From: Solimonas aquatica
Lineage (GTDB): Bacteria; Pseudomonadota; Gammaproteobacteria; Nevskiales; Nevskiaceae
DNA: 64,000 nt
NCBI RefSeq assembly: GCF_900111015.1
Contig: NZ_FOFS01000007.1
Coordinates: forward strand, 124,001-188,000
Reading direction: 5' to 3'
The position numbers and the translations under genes were made by a program. Under the pieces are notes generated by a model that did no database searches, was not told where the DNA came from, and saw only the letters and a list, made by a program, of their open reading frames with translations. Shown here piece after piece: positions 20,762 to 29,311 of the stretch. Position 1 is the stretch's first letter. Every line of letters begins with the position of its first letter.

Positions 20762-20838
20762 TCAGGGAATCCCCGACAGGCATTGCGCCTAGAGAAAATG
20801 CTGCCTATATTTCGAGGCTTAGATCACAAACTTCGACC

Positions 20839-22032
20839 ATGAACCCGGCCGAGCCTCGAACCCAGCGGGATTTTGCGAACCAGCCAGCGACCGCCCGGCG
20901 CTCCCGGGGTCTACAGCTGCTGCTGGGCCTGTTTGCCGCCGGCTGCTTCGGCAGTGCCTGGTTGCTGGGCGAGCAGGGCGATGCACAGGCCAGCGCCCGG
21001 CTGGCGCAGACGGTCGATGTCACGCCGGAACCGGCCGCAGCGGCACAAGCGCCGGCGGCCGAGCAGCTGGCCCTGGCCGAGCCGGCCAGTGCTGCCAGCG
21101 AGCCGGCGCAGGACGAGGTGCCGGAAGCGGCGGCGCCCAGCCAGGAAGAACGCGAAGTCATCGAAGGCATCGACGCGCAGATCAAGGCCGCGCCGGTGCG
21201 TCGCAAGCTCACGCTGCCGGCCGGGCTGCGCCTGCGCTCCAGCGGCGTGCTGGTGATCGACCAGAACAGCGGCGAAGTGCTGGCCGAGCAGAATGCCGAT
21301 GTGGTGCAGCCCATCGCCTCGCTGACCAAGCTGATGACCGCCGTGGTGGTGCTGGAAGCCCATCAGCCGCTGGACGAGGTGCTGGAAATCACCGGTGACG
21401 ATATCGACCGCGAGAAGCACAGCTACTCGCGCCTGCGCACGGGGCTGAAATTCACGCGACACGAGCTGCTGCAGCTGGCGCTGATGTCCTCGGAAAACCG
21501 CGCCGCCTCGGCCCTGGGCCGCAATTATCCGGGCGGGCAGGCGGCGTTTCTGAAAGCCATGAATGCCAAGGCGCGCAGCCTGGGCATGGGCAGCACGCAC
21601 TACGTGGACGCCAACGGCCTGGGCGATGGCAACGTGTCCACCGCGCAGGATCTGGCCAAGCTGGTGGCGGCCGCCTACAAGGTGCCGCTGGTGCGCGAGC
21701 TGTCCACGGCGGTGGAACGCACCGTGCGGCCCGGCAAGCGCGATATGCATTTCGTCAGCAGCAACAGCCTGATCCGCGCCAAGAGCAGCGACTGGCGCAT
21801 CGGCCTGCAGAAGACCGGCTTCACCAACGAGGCGGGCCGCTGTCTGGTGATGCAGGCCACGGTGAAGAACCGGCCGCTGATCATGGTGCTGCTGGATTCC
21901 GACGGCAAATTCACCCGCTTCGCCGACGCCCAGCGCGTGCGCGCCTGGCTGGAAGATGGCGGCCGCACGCAGAAGACCGCCAGCCGCAGCAACAACAAGC
22001 GCCATGGCCGGCGTGTGGCTGAGGCGGGCTGA
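20839..22032 (+). CDS. pbpG: D-alanyl-D-alanine endopeptidase (PBP7-type)
   Basis: Periplasmic low-molecular-weight penicillin-binding protein of the S11 family, cleaving peptidoglycan cross-links. With the ATG at 20839 it has 397 residues: a signal anchor at about 24-44 (GLQLLLGLFAAGCFGSAWLL), an Ala/Pro/Glu-rich linker to about 115, then the catalytic domain with SLTK (Ser161, Lys164), SEN (218-220) and KTG (325-327). A frame upstream of 20839 overlaps the end of rhlB and lacks support. It lies 77 bp after rhlB, possibly with its own promoter. Confidence 0.93.
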   Translation: MNPAEPRTQRDFANQPATARRSRGLQLLLGLFAAGCFGSAWLLGEQGDAQASARLAQTVDVTPEPAAAAQAPAAEQLALAEPASAASEPAQDEVPEAAAPSQEEREVIEGIDAQIKAAPVRRKLTLPAGLRLRSSGVLVIDQNSGEVLAEQNADVVQPIASLTKLMTAVVVLEAHQPLDEVLEITGDDIDREKHSYSRLRTGLKFTRHELLQLALMSSENRAASALGRNYPGGQAAFLKAMNAKARSLGMGSTHYVDANGLGDGNVSTAQDLAKLVAAAYKVPLVRELSTAVERTVRPGKRDMHFVSSNSLIRAKSSDWRIGLQKTGFTNEAGRCLVMQATVKNRPLIMVLLDSDGKFTRFADAQRVRAWLEDGGRTQKTASRSNNKRHGRRVAEAG

Positions 22033-22129
22033 GGCGGGCTTTCAAGAATCACCCTGAGGCGCTCGGAACGCCAAGGCCAAAACCGCTTTTGATCAAGCGA
22101 AAGCTTCAGGCCCGCAGACCTTTGTTTCC

Positions 22130-22154
22130 GTCATTCCCGCTTGTGCGGGCATGA
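22130..22154. repeat. Single REP-like hairpin after pbpG
   Basis: GTCATTCCCGC followed by GCGGGCATGAC forms a short hairpin related to the units at 27537-27622 and 2340-2417. It lies in the 207-bp gap between convergent pbpG and the nucleotidase gene and may help end transcription. Nothing else was recognised in the gap. Confidence 0.6.
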
Positions 22155-22239
22155 CTGCCGGATAGAGATTCGGCGCGGATCACAATCCCGCTTCACGCTC
22201 TGATGGCGCCTCTGCGTGATTCTGTCGCCCTCAGGGCGT

Positions 22240-22926
22240 CTAAGCCGGCACCCCCGCCGTCAGCTCCGCGATCGTCGCCACCGAGCGCATCGCCGGCAGC
22301 GGCCGCTCCGGCAGATTGCGGTCGGGCTTGCGGATTCCGATCACCTGCGCGATGCCGTAGGCCTCCGCCGCCGAGAGCACCGGCATCGAGTCGTCCACGA
22401 ACAGGGTGCGCGCCGGATCGAAAGGCTGCTGCGCCTGCAGGGCCTGCCAGAAGCGCTGGTCTTCCTTGGGGTGGCCGTAGTCGTGCGAACAGATCACCTG
22501 CTCGAAATACTGCCCGATGCCGGTGACCTCCAGCTTCAGCCGCCAGCTGTCGCGATGCGCATTGGTGGCCAGCCAGATGCGCCGGCCGCTGCGCCGGACC
22601 GCGCGCAGGAATTCCTCGGCACCGGGAATCACGCCGATGCGGCCGCGCACCTCCTGCTTGAGCGCCGCCAGGTCCAGGCCGGTTTCGCGGCTCCAGTGGT
22701 CGGTGCAGTACCAGGGCAGGGTGTGCTGCACGGCCAGGAACTTCGGCTCCAGCTGCGCCCGCGCGTCCTCCAGCGCCAGGCCGTGCTTCTCGGCGTAGCG
22801 CATCGGCACGTGCTCGCGCCAGAAGAAATTGTCGAAGGACAGATCGAGCAGGGTGCCGTCCATATCCAGCAAAACCCAGTCGATATCCGCCCAATTCAGA
22901 AGATGTGCATTCGCCAAGTGTTCCAT
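22240..22926 (-). CDS. yrfG: HAD-family GMP/IMP nucleotidase (YrfG-like)
   Basis: Haloacid dehalogenase-fold phosphatase of 228 residues. Motif I LLDMDGTLLD lies at about 18-27, motif II LATNAHRD near 117-124, motif III K in GHPKEDQRFW, and motif IV FVDDSMPV. The DNFFW and HWSRETGLDL segments match the YrfG group, purine nucleotide 5'-nucleotidases acting on GMP and IMP. It is divergent from cysQ with only 20 bp between starts, a neighbourhood typical of gammaproteobacteria. Confidence 0.9.
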   Translation of the reverse strand: MEHLANAHLLNWADIDWVLLDMDGTLLDLSFDNFFWREHVPMRYAEKHGLALEDARAQLEPKFLAVQHTLPWYCTDHWSRETGLDLAALKQEVRGRIGVIPGAEEFLRAVRRSGRRIWLATNAHRDSWRLKLEVTGIGQYFEQVICSHDYGHPKEDQRFWQALQAQQPFDPARTLFVDDSMPVLSAAEAYGIAQVIGIRKPDRNLPERPLPAMRSVATIAELTAGVPA

Positions 22927-22931
22927 GCCCT

Positions 22932-22937
22932 TATGAT
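22932..22937 (+). promoter_or_regulatory. -10-like TATGAT next to the cysQ start
   Basis: TATGAT is followed by nine bases and then the cysQ ATG at 22947. If used, the transcript would carry a leader of only a few bases. No clear -35 box. The divergent neighbour starts at 22926, so the promoters of both genes must overlap coding sequence. Confidence 0.35.
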
Positions 22938-22946
22938 ACGCAGACC

Positions 22947-23756
22947 ATGAACGCCAATACCGCAGTCTCCGCCGCTCTTTTTGATGAGGTCGTGCGCATC
23001 GCCCGCGAAGCCGGTGATCGCATCATGACCGTCTACCGCAGCGACTTTGCCGTGCAGCACAAGGGCGATGATTCGCCCCTGACGCAGGCCGACCTCGCCG
23101 CGCACACCCACATCCTGCTCGAACTGGGCAAGCTGCAGCCGCAGCTGCCGGTGCTGTCCGAGGAAGCCGCCGACATCGCCTACGAAGTGCGTCGCAGCTG
23201 GACGCGCTACTGGCTGGTGGACCCGCTCGACGGCACCAAGGAATTCATCAAGCGCAATGACGAATTCACCGTCAACATCGCGCTGATCGAAGACGGCGTG
23301 CCGGTGCTGGGCGTGGTGCACGCCCCGGCACTGGAGGAAACCTATGCCGGCGCGCGTGGCCTGGGCGCCGTGCGCTGGAAGAAGGGCCAGCGCGAAAAAA
23401 TCCAGACCCGCCGGCCGCCGGCCGCCACGCCGGTGTTCGTGGTCAGCAAATCGCATCGCGACGCCGCGCTGGAAACCTTCCTCGCCAAGGCCCCGCCGCA
23501 CGAAGCGGTGAGCCGTGGTTCCTCGCTGAAGTTCTGCCAGGTGGCCGAAGGCTCGGCCGACGTCTATCCGCGCACCGGCCCCACCTCCGAGTGGGACACC
23601 GGCGCCGGCCAGTGCGTGGTCGAGCAGGCCGGCGGCATCGTGCTGCGCACGCCCGAGCTGGATCCGCTGCGCTACAACAGCAAGGACTCGCTGCTCAATC
23701 CCACCTTCGTGGTGATCGGTGATCCGGCCTTCGGCTGGCAGCAGAAGCTGTACTGA
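22947..23756 (+). CDS. cysQ: 3'(2'),5'-bisphosphate nucleotidase CysQ
   Basis: Removes the 3'-phosphate from PAP (and PAPS), a by-product of sulfate assimilation. 269 residues, inositol monophosphatase fold: metal-binding SEEAAD (about 69-74), DPLDGTKEFI, and the C-terminal SEWDTGAGQ. The start MNANTAVSAAL at 22947 is preferred over an earlier in-frame codon that lies inside the divergent gene. The VanY-like peptidase gene follows after 11 bp. Confidence 0.95.
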   Translation: MNANTAVSAALFDEVVRIAREAGDRIMTVYRSDFAVQHKGDDSPLTQADLAAHTHILLELGKLQPQLPVLSEEAADIAYEVRRSWTRYWLVDPLDGTKEFIKRNDEFTVNIALIEDGVPVLGVVHAPALEETYAGARGLGAVRWKKGQREKIQTRRPPAATPVFVVSKSHRDAALETFLAKAPPHEAVSRGSSLKFCQVAEGSADVYPRTGPTSEWDTGAGQCVVEQAGGIVLRTPELDPLRYNSKDSLLNPTFVVIGDPAFGWQQKLY

Positions 23757-23767
23757 TCGCGCAGGCC

Positions 23768-24295
23768 ATGCGCGCGCGCCTGCCCGCCAGCGTCCGCGCG
23801 CTGTTCGCCGAGTTCGGCATCGAGCCCGCGCTGCCTGTGCAGCGCGGGCTTGCCTTTGTGCCTGAGGCGCGGAGCCTGCGCTTTGTCGAGCTGGGCACGG
23901 ATGGTCGCGACAAATTCCTCACCCCCGCCGCAGCGCGTGCCTACAAGCAGCTGCGCGAAGCCGCGCAGCGCGACGGCCTGGCGCTGCAACTGATCTCCGC
24001 GTTCCGCAGCATCGACTTTCAAGCCGCGCTGATCCGCGCCAAGCTCGCACGGGGCATCAGCCTGGACGAAGTGCTGCGCATCAACGCCCCGCCGGGTTAC
24101 AGCGAACACCACAGCGGGTGCGCAGTGGACCTCGGCGTGGCCGACGTCGCGGCGCTGGACGAAGCCTTCGAGAACACCGCCGCCTATGCCTGGCTCCGCG
24201 AGCATGCGGCGCGCTTTGGCTTCGTCCTTTCGTATCCAAGGGGCAATGCGCAGGGCTATTGCTATGAGCCTTGGCACTGGTGTTATCGCGCCTGA
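23768..24295 (+). CDS. VanY-type D-alanyl-D-alanine carboxypeptidase family protein (M15B)
   Basis: 175-residue zinc peptidase of the LAS/M15B family. The metal motif SEHHSGCAVDLG (SxHxxGxAxD) and the catalytic/metal EPWHW segment near the C-terminus are both present. No signal peptide is visible, so it may act in the cytoplasm on recycled muropeptides, or the start may be misassigned. It lies 11 bp after cysQ and is likely co-transcribed. Confidence 0.85.
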   Translation: MRARLPASVRALFAEFGIEPALPVQRGLAFVPEARSLRFVELGTDGRDKFLTPAAARAYKQLREAAQRDGLALQLISAFRSIDFQAALIRAKLARGISLDEVLRINAPPGYSEHHSGCAVDLGVADVAALDEAFENTAAYAWLREHAARFGFVLSYPRGNAQGYCYEPWHWCYRA

Positions 24296-24338
24296 GGCAC
24301 GTTCATGCTTGGCTTCGTGCGCCTGTCGGCGACGCCAT

Positions 24339-24370
24339 GGCGGGTTACGGCGCTTCGCGCCTAACCCGCC
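24339..24370. terminator. Strong hairpin between convergent VanY-like gene and pqqE
   Basis: GGCGGGTTA and TAACCCGCC flank a GGCGC/GCGCC inner stem, giving a nearly continuous 14-bp stem. The sequence is a widespread intergenic repeat (GGCGGGTTACGGCGC...). Its location between convergent genes suggests a bidirectional terminator, though no T-tract follows on either strand. Confidence 0.6.
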
Positions 24371-24410
24371 CTACGATGCATCGATGTGTCGATGCGACAG
24401 GATCAACCCA

Positions 24411-25529
24411 TCAGAACGGCTGATCGATCCGCCGCGACTCCGCCGGCCCGCGAAAAATCAGCGGCTGCTCGGTGAGCTTTGGCTGCGTGGCCTGCTCGCG
24501 TGCCTGCAGGATCAGCTCGTGATGCGCTGATTTGTCGCAGACCGGATCGGTGGCGCCGGCGTCCTGCGTGAGCATGTAGGCCTGACAGCGGCAGCCGCCG
24601 TGATCCTTCTCCTTCTCCGGGCAGCTGCGGCAAGGCTCCGGCAGCCAGCCCGTGCCGCGATAACGGTTGAAGCCTTCCGAGCGCAGCCAGATGTCTGCGA
24701 CGTTCATCTCGCGCACGTTCGGAAAGGCCAGGCCCGGCAGCATGCGCGCGGTGTGACAGGGCAGGGCGGTGCCATCCGGCGTGACGGTGAGAAAGACATT
24801 GCCCCAGCCGTTCATGCACTTCTTCGGCCGCGACTCGTAATAGTCCGGCACCACGAACAGCAGCTTCATGCGCGTGCCCAGACGCTCGCGCCACTGCTGG
24901 GTGATTGCCTCGGCACGCTGCAGCTGCTCGTGCGTGGGCATCAGCTGCGCGCGATTGCGCTGCGCCCAGGCGTAGAACTGCACGTTCGCCAGCTCCAGAT
25001 AATCCGCGTCCAGTTCCACCGCCAGCTCGATGATGCGCTCGATATGCTCGATGTTGAGGCGATGGATCACGCAGTTCATCACCATCGGATAGTTCTGCGA
25101 CTTGATCAGCGCCGCCGCCTTGCGCTTCAGATCGAAGGTGCGCGTCGAGGAGAGAAAATCATTGACCTCGCGCGTGGAGTCCTGGAACGAGAGCTGGATG
25201 TGATCCAGGCCCGCGTCCTTCAGTGCGCGGATGCGGCGCTCGTTCAGGCCGATGCCGGAGGTGATCAGATTGCTGTAATAGCCCAGGCGATGCGCCTCGG
25301 CGACCAGCACTTCCAGATCATCGCGTTGCAGCGGCTCGCCGCCGGAGAAGCCGCATTGCACTGCGCCCAGGGCGCGCGCCTCGCGCAGCACGCGCAGCCA
25401 GTCCTCGGTGGAAAGTTCTTCCTCATGCCGCGCGAAGTCCACCGGGTTGTAGCAGAAGGCGCAGTGCAGCGGGCAGCGGTAGGTGAGCTCCGCCAGCAGC
25501 CAGAACGGTGGGCCGATGGCTTCGCTCAT
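24411..25529 (-). CDS. pqqE: PQQ biosynthesis radical SAM enzyme PqqE
   Basis: Radical SAM enzyme forming the carbon-carbon bond between Glu and Tyr of the PqqA peptide, the first step of PQQ synthesis. 372 residues. The 4Fe-4S motif CPLHCAFC lies near residues 19-26 after LLAELTYR, and the C-terminal SPASM cysteines are in CRSCPEKEKDHGGCRCQ. The ATG at 25529 overlaps the pqqD stop by 4 bp (ATGA). Needs PqqD as peptide chaperone, encoded just upstream. The longer frame to 25745 is rejected because it reads through pqqD. Confidence 0.97.
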   Translation of the reverse strand: MSEAIGPPFWLLAELTYRCPLHCAFCYNPVDFARHEEELSTEDWLRVLREARALGAVQCGFSGGEPLQRDDLEVLVAEAHRLGYYSNLITSGIGLNERRIRALKDAGLDHIQLSFQDSTREVNDFLSSTRTFDLKRKAAALIKSQNYPMVMNCVIHRLNIEHIERIIELAVELDADYLELANVQFYAWAQRNRAQLMPTHEQLQRAEAITQQWRERLGTRMKLLFVVPDYYESRPKKCMNGWGNVFLTVTPDGTALPCHTARMLPGLAFPNVREMNVADIWLRSEGFNRYRGTGWLPEPCRSCPEKEKDHGGCRCQAYMLTQDAGATDPVCDKSAHHELILQAREQATQPKLTEQPLIFRGPAESRRIDQPF

Positions 25530-25789
25530 GCCCATTGCAGCCAGCGCTGTTCCGTGGCCAGATTCAGAAACGCGCGCACCTCGGGTTCCAGGCCGGTGCA
25601 GGCGTACTGCTGTTCCAGTTCGGCGATGATCTCGGGCACGCTGCGCGCACCATCGCAGCGGCTCAGGATCGCACCGGCGCTGGCATTGAGCTTGACCATG
25701 CCTTCCGGATACAGCAGCACGTGCGCCTGCTGCGCCTCCTCCCACTGCAGGCGAAAGCCGCGCCGGATGCAGGGATGTCCGCTATCCAT
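25526..25789 (-). CDS. pqqD: PQQ peptide chaperone PqqD
   Basis: 87-residue RiPP recognition element protein that binds PqqA and presents it to PqqE. The start [20 protein letters not shown], followed by VLLYPEGMVKLN and AILSRCDG, is typical. Start and stop overlap pqqC (TGATG) and pqqE (ATGA), showing tight translational coupling. Confidence 0.95.
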   Translation of the reverse strand: MDSGHPCIRRGFRLQWEEAQQAHVLLYPEGMVKLNASAGAILSRCDGARSVPEIIAELEQQYACTGLEPEVRAFLNLATEQRWLQWA

Positions 25790-26484
25790 CAGGCGACGCC
25801 GTAGGCCTGCGCCATGGCATCGTTCATCACCCACAGGATGTCGAGCTTGAACTTGAGGATGTCCAGCGCGCGCTGCTCGGCGGCCGGGCCCTGGAAGTAA
25901 TCCAGCGTCACGCGCAAACCTTGCTCCACATCGCGCCGCGCCTGGGTGAGGCGGTTGCGGAAATACTGCAGACCGATGGGCTCGATCCAGGGATAGTGCT
26001 GCGGCCAGGTGGACAGGCGCTCCTGATGAATCTTCGGCGCGAACAGCTCGGTGAGCGAGGAGCACATCGCCTCCTGCCAGGGCGCGCGGCGCGCGAAGTT
26101 CACATAAGCGTCCACCGCGAAGCGCACGGAAGGCAGCACATGGCGCTGGTCCTCCACTTCCGCGCGGCTCAGACCCACGGCCAGGCCCAGGCGCGTCCAG
26201 GCTTCGATGCCGCCGGGGTCTTCGCCGTGGCCATCGTGATCGAGAATGCGCTGAATCCATTCGCGGCGCGCCTCGCGGTCCGGGCAGTTGGAGAGAATGG
26301 CCGCGTCCTTGATCGGAATCGCGATCTGGTAGCAGTAGCGGTTGGCCACCCAGCCGCGAATCTGCTCCGGGCTGGCGCGGCCTTCGTTGAGCATGCGGTT
26401 GAAGGGATGGTAGATGTGATAAGCGCTGCCCTGCGCGCGCAGGCGTGATTCAAAGTCGGCAGCTCGGTCGAGTACGGCGCTCAT
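25789..26484 (-). CDS. pqqC: Pyrroloquinoline-quinone synthase PqqC
   Basis: Cofactor-free oxidase that performs ring closure and the final oxidations to PQQ. 231 residues, TenA/PqqC helical fold; [32 protein letters not shown] and [19 protein letters not shown] are family hallmarks. Its ATG overlaps the pqqB stop by 4 bp. Last gene acting in the pathway. Confidence 0.97.
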   Translation of the reverse strand: MSAVLDRAADFESRLRAQGSAYHIYHPFNRMLNEGRASPEQIRGWVANRYCYQIAIPIKDAAILSNCPDREARREWIQRILDHDGHGEDPGGIEAWTRLGLAVGLSRAEVEDQRHVLPSVRFAVDAYVNFARRAPWQEAMCSSLTELFAPKIHQERLSTWPQHYPWIEPIGLQYFRNRLTQARRDVEQGLRVTLDYFQGPAAEQRALDILKFKLDILWVMNDAMAQAYGVA

Positions 26485-27398
26485 AGCGAGAATTCCATGC
26501 AGTCGTGGGCGAGTTCCACGCCTTGCGCGCGCAGCTGCGCATGCTCGGCGCTGTCCTCATCGAGAATCGGATTGGTGTTGTTGATGTGAATCAGGATGCG
26601 GCGGGTGCGCGCCGGCAGCCGCGCCAGCTGCGCGAGCATGCCCTGCTCACCGCTCTGCGGCAGATGGCCCATCTCGCGCGCGGTCTTGTGCGAGATGCCC
26701 AGCGCGATCAGTTCATCGTCCTGCCAGCAGGTGCCGTCCACCAGCACCACGTCGGCGCTGCACATCGCATCCAGTACCGCCGGCTGCATCACGCCCAGGC
26801 CTGGCGCGTAGAACAGCCGGCCGCCGCTGCGGATGTCTTCCACCAGCAGGCCGATGTTGTCGCCGGGCACCGGACGGTCGCGATGCGGCGAGTAGGGCGG
26901 GGCATTGCTGATCAGCGGGATCGCGGCGAAGCGCAGGCTGGGCAGCTGCGGCACGGTGAAGCTGCGGCCATCGGCCTGCAGGCAGTGCCAGTCCACGCTG
27001 CAGTAGTGCGCCAGCAGACGCAGGATGGGATTGCCCTGCGTGAGGTCTTCGTAAACCGGCTGCGTGCACCACAGCGCCAGTTTCTCGCGGTGCTCGCGCA
27101 GCATGTACAGCCCGGTGCTGTGGTCGATCTGCGCGTCGATCAGCAGCACGCCCGCCAGCGCGGTGTCGCGCAGCGCGCGCGCCGGTTGCGCGCCGGGGAA
27201 GTGCTGCAGCTGGGTGAGGATGTCGGGCGAGGCATTGCACAGGAGCCAGTGGCCCTCGTCGTCGCCGATGGCGATGGACGACTGCGTGCGCGCCCGCGCC
27301 TTGAGCGTGCCGGCGCGCAGGCCGGCGCAATTGCGACAGTTGCAGTTCCATTGCGGGAAACCGCCACCGGCGCCGGCGCCGAGGACGTGGATGCGCAT
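26481..27398 (-). CDS. pqqB: PQQ biosynthesis protein PqqB
   Basis: Metallo-beta-lactamase-fold protein proposed to hydroxylate the tyrosine-derived part of the PQQ precursor. 305 residues starting [19 protein letters not shown], with [16 protein letters not shown] and a C-terminal HINNTNPI. A clear AGGAG ribosome-binding site lies 7 bp before the ATG at 27398. A 236-bp gap containing REP repeats separates it from pqqA. Confidence 0.97.
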   Translation of the reverse strand: MRIHVLGAGAGGGFPQWNCNCRNCAGLRAGTLKARARTQSSIAIGDDEGHWLLCNASPDILTQLQHFPGAQPARALRDTALAGVLLIDAQIDHSTGLYMLREHREKLALWCTQPVYEDLTQGNPILRLLAHYCSVDWHCLQADGRSFTVPQLPSLRFAAIPLISNAPPYSPHRDRPVPGDNIGLLVEDIRSGGRLFYAPGLGVMQPAVLDAMCSADVVLVDGTCWQDDELIALGISHKTAREMGHLPQSGEQGMLAQLARLPARTRRILIHINNTNPILDEDSAEHAQLRAQGVELAHDCMEFSL

Positions 27399-27536
27399 GA
27401 GGCTCCTCTTCTTGTCGTAAGGCTGTCGTGTCCGCGTTCGCGGGCAGGACAAGCCCTTAGTTGTTTCGCGTGCGGCTAGGCTTGCGCCGCTGCGCTCGGC
27501 CAGCGCTTGATGCGCGCTGCCGTGACGGGAAAAGCT

Positions 27537-27622
27537 GTCATTCCCGCATCAGCGGGAATCCAGTGCCGGCGCCGGGCTGCTGCTGCGCCGGATCGCTGGA
27601 TGCCCGCTTGCGCGGGCATGAC
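27537..27622. repeat. REP-like inverted pair between pqqA and pqqB
   Basis: Two units, 27537-27563 (GTCATTCCCGC/GCGGGAATCCAG) and 27596-27622 (CTGGATGCCCGC/GCGGGCATGAC), are inverted copies. Placed between pqqA and pqqB they could hold back part of the transcription, so that the small precursor gene pqqA is expressed more than the enzymes. Confidence 0.7.
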
Positions 27623-27634
27623 AAGCCGGTTTCC

Positions 27635-27709
27635 TCAGCGTGCGGCGATGTACATCGTGATTTCAAAGCCGAACCGCATGTCGCAGGCCTTCGGGGTTTC
27701 CCATTTCAT
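27635..27709 (-). CDS. pqqA: PQQ precursor peptide PqqA
   Basis: 24-residue peptide, MKWETPKACDMRF followed by GFEITMYIAAR. Glu16 and Tyr20 (ExxxY) are the residues joined by PqqE to build PQQ. A strong GGAGG ribosome-binding site is 6 bp upstream. As first gene of pqqABCDE it is expected to be highly expressed. No pqqF lies in this operon; an M16 peptidase is encoded nearby on the other strand. Confidence 0.97.
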   Translation of the reverse strand: MKWETPKACDMRFGFEITMYIAAR

Positions 27710-27867
27710 CGTGTGCCTCCAGATCGTGTGGTGAAGACGGCCGGAATGGACCGTCGCGACCAAGTCTGTCCGCTGTGCCGGCGCTGGCGCGTCGCGAATG
27801 GCGTGATTGCGCACTCACGATTTTCTGTAGTTTGCCGGGCGGTGCCCGCGCAGTAGCATGCGGGTCG

Positions 27868-27903
27868 GCAGGGTGATGCAAAACTAGTTTTGCATCACCC
27901 TGC
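27868..27903. promoter_or_regulatory. Perfect 36-bp palindrome between pqqA and the two-component operon
   Basis: Positions 27868-27903 form a perfect inverted repeat with no mismatch and no spacer, half-site GCAGGGTGATGCAAAACT, centred on ACTAGT between 27885 and 27886. It lies in the 237-bp divergent region, 159 bp from the pqqA start and 44 bp from the kinase start. An operator for a dimeric regulator is the simplest reading; a cruciform or recombination site is an alternative. Confidence 0.6.
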
Positions 27904-27946
27904 TAAACCAGAGCGACGGCCGTCGTCGCCAGCGAGGAGTCCGGGC

Positions 27947-29311
27947 ATGAGCGGTATCAGCGGCGCCAGCCTGCGCCTGCGCATCAATCTTCTGATCACC
28001 GGCCTGCTGCTGGCCTTCATCCTGGTGCTGCTGGCCTTGCAGCTGGCCGGCACGCGCAAGAGCGTGCAGGAGGAAATCACCGCCGGCAGCGAGGTGGCGG
28101 GACGTCTGCTGGGCTCGATGCTGGCACCGGGCTGGATGATCCGCGCGCAGACCCTGCAGGCCTTCCTGCAGCAGATGGGCCGGCTGCGCGCCACCGAGCT
28201 GAGCCTGCGCGACGGCAGCGGCCGCGAGCTGTATCACTCGCCGCCCTCGGCCTACAAGGCCGGCCGCGATGCGCCGGACTGGTACGCGCGTCTGGTCTCG
28301 CCGCCGGCCGTGCAGCGCCGTTTCACGCTGCAGGATGGCGAGCTGCTGATGCAGGACAATCCTTCGCGCGCCGTGCTCGATGGCTGGGACGACATGCTGC
28401 GCCTGCTGGCGCTGGGGCTGGCCGCGCTGCTGCTGGCGCAGGCCCTGGTGTACTGGCGCGTGGGCCGGCTGACGCAGCCGCTGCGGCAGATCGCGCAGGG
28501 CCTGCAGGACATGACGCAGGGCGCCTATCACACGCGCCTGCCGGCGCTGCCCGGCGCCGAGGCCGCCGCCATCGGCAGTGCCTTCAACCGCATGGCGCAG
28601 GCCATCGAGGACAATCTGCAGGCGCGCGCGCAGGCCGCCGAAGCCGAGGCGCGCCTGCAGCAGAGTCGCGAGATTGCGCAGCTGGTGGAGCGCCGCCTGG
28701 AAGACGAGCGGCGCCAGATCGCCCGCGAGCTGCACGATGAAACCAGCCAGAGCGTCACCGCCATTCACAGCCTGGCGCTGCTGCTGGCGCAGCGCGGCGG
28801 CGATGCGCACAGCCGGCAGATCGCGCAGACCATCGTCGAGGCCGCCGGCCAGCTGCATCGCGCGGTGCAGCAGATGATTCCGCGTCTGCGCCCGCCCGCG
28901 CTGGACAATCTGGGTCTGGGCGATGCGGTGCAGAACCAGATCGACGACTGGCGTCTGCAGCATCCGCAGCGGCAATTCGAGCTGCGCCTGCCACCGCTGC
29001 CGGCGGAGCTGGATGCCGACGTCTCCCTGGCCGCGTTTCGCGTCATGCAGGAAGCCTGCGCCAATGCCCTGCGTCACGGCCGCGCGCAGCGCCTGAGCTT
29101 CACCCTGGGGCTGGATGGGGACGGCCTGCAGCTCTGCGTCGAAGATGATGGTGTGGGCCTGCCGCCCGACTGGCCGCAGGCGCGCGGCTTCGGCATCCGC
29201 GGCATGCAGGAGCGCGCGCAGATGCTGCGCGGCGAGCTGCAGCTGTCCGCACGCACACCGCGCGGCACGCGCGTCGAGCTGCGCCTGCCGCTGCCTGGGG
29301 CGGCGGCATGA
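27947..29311 (+). CDS. Sensor histidine kinase, HisKA_3 (NarX/UhpB-like)
   Basis: 454 residues starting at the ATG at 27947, preceded by GAGGAG. Membrane helix at about 14-34, a periplasmic segment of about 110 residues, a second helix near 150-170, a HAMP domain (170-225), the HisKA_3 phosphoacceptor His263 in ARELHDETSQ, and a C-terminal ATPase domain (VMQEACANALRHG, DDGVGLPP, GFGIRGMQERA). Partner of the next gene, with which it overlaps by 4 bp. The signal sensed is unknown; its position divergent from pqqABCDE suggests control of PQQ or quinoprotein genes. Confidence 0.93.
   Translation: MSGISGASLRLRINLLITGLLLAFILVLLALQLAGTRKSVQEEITAGSEVAGRLLGSMLAPGWMIRAQTLQAFLQQMGRLRATELSLRDGSGRELYHSPPSAYKAGRDAPDWYARLVSPPAVQRRFTLQDGELLMQDNPSRAVLDGWDDMLRLLALGLAALLLAQALVYWRVGRLTQPLRQIAQGLQDMTQGAYHTRLPALPGAEAAAIGSAFNRMAQAIEDNLQARAQAAEAEARLQQSREIAQLVERRLEDERRQIARELHDETSQSVTAIHSLALLLAQRGGDAHSRQIAQTIVEAAGQLHRAVQQMIPRLRPPALDNLGLGDAVQNQIDDWRLQHPQRQFELRLPPLPAELDADVSLAAFRVMQEACANALRHGRAQRLSFTLGLDGDGLQLCVEDDGVGLPPDWPQARGFGIRGMQERAQMLRGELQLSARTPRGTRVELRLPLPGAAA

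Noticed and set aside
27710-27870. Sigma-54 promoter for pqqA
   Set aside because: A GGCAC...GGCA stretch exists but its spacing is one base off the strict requirement.
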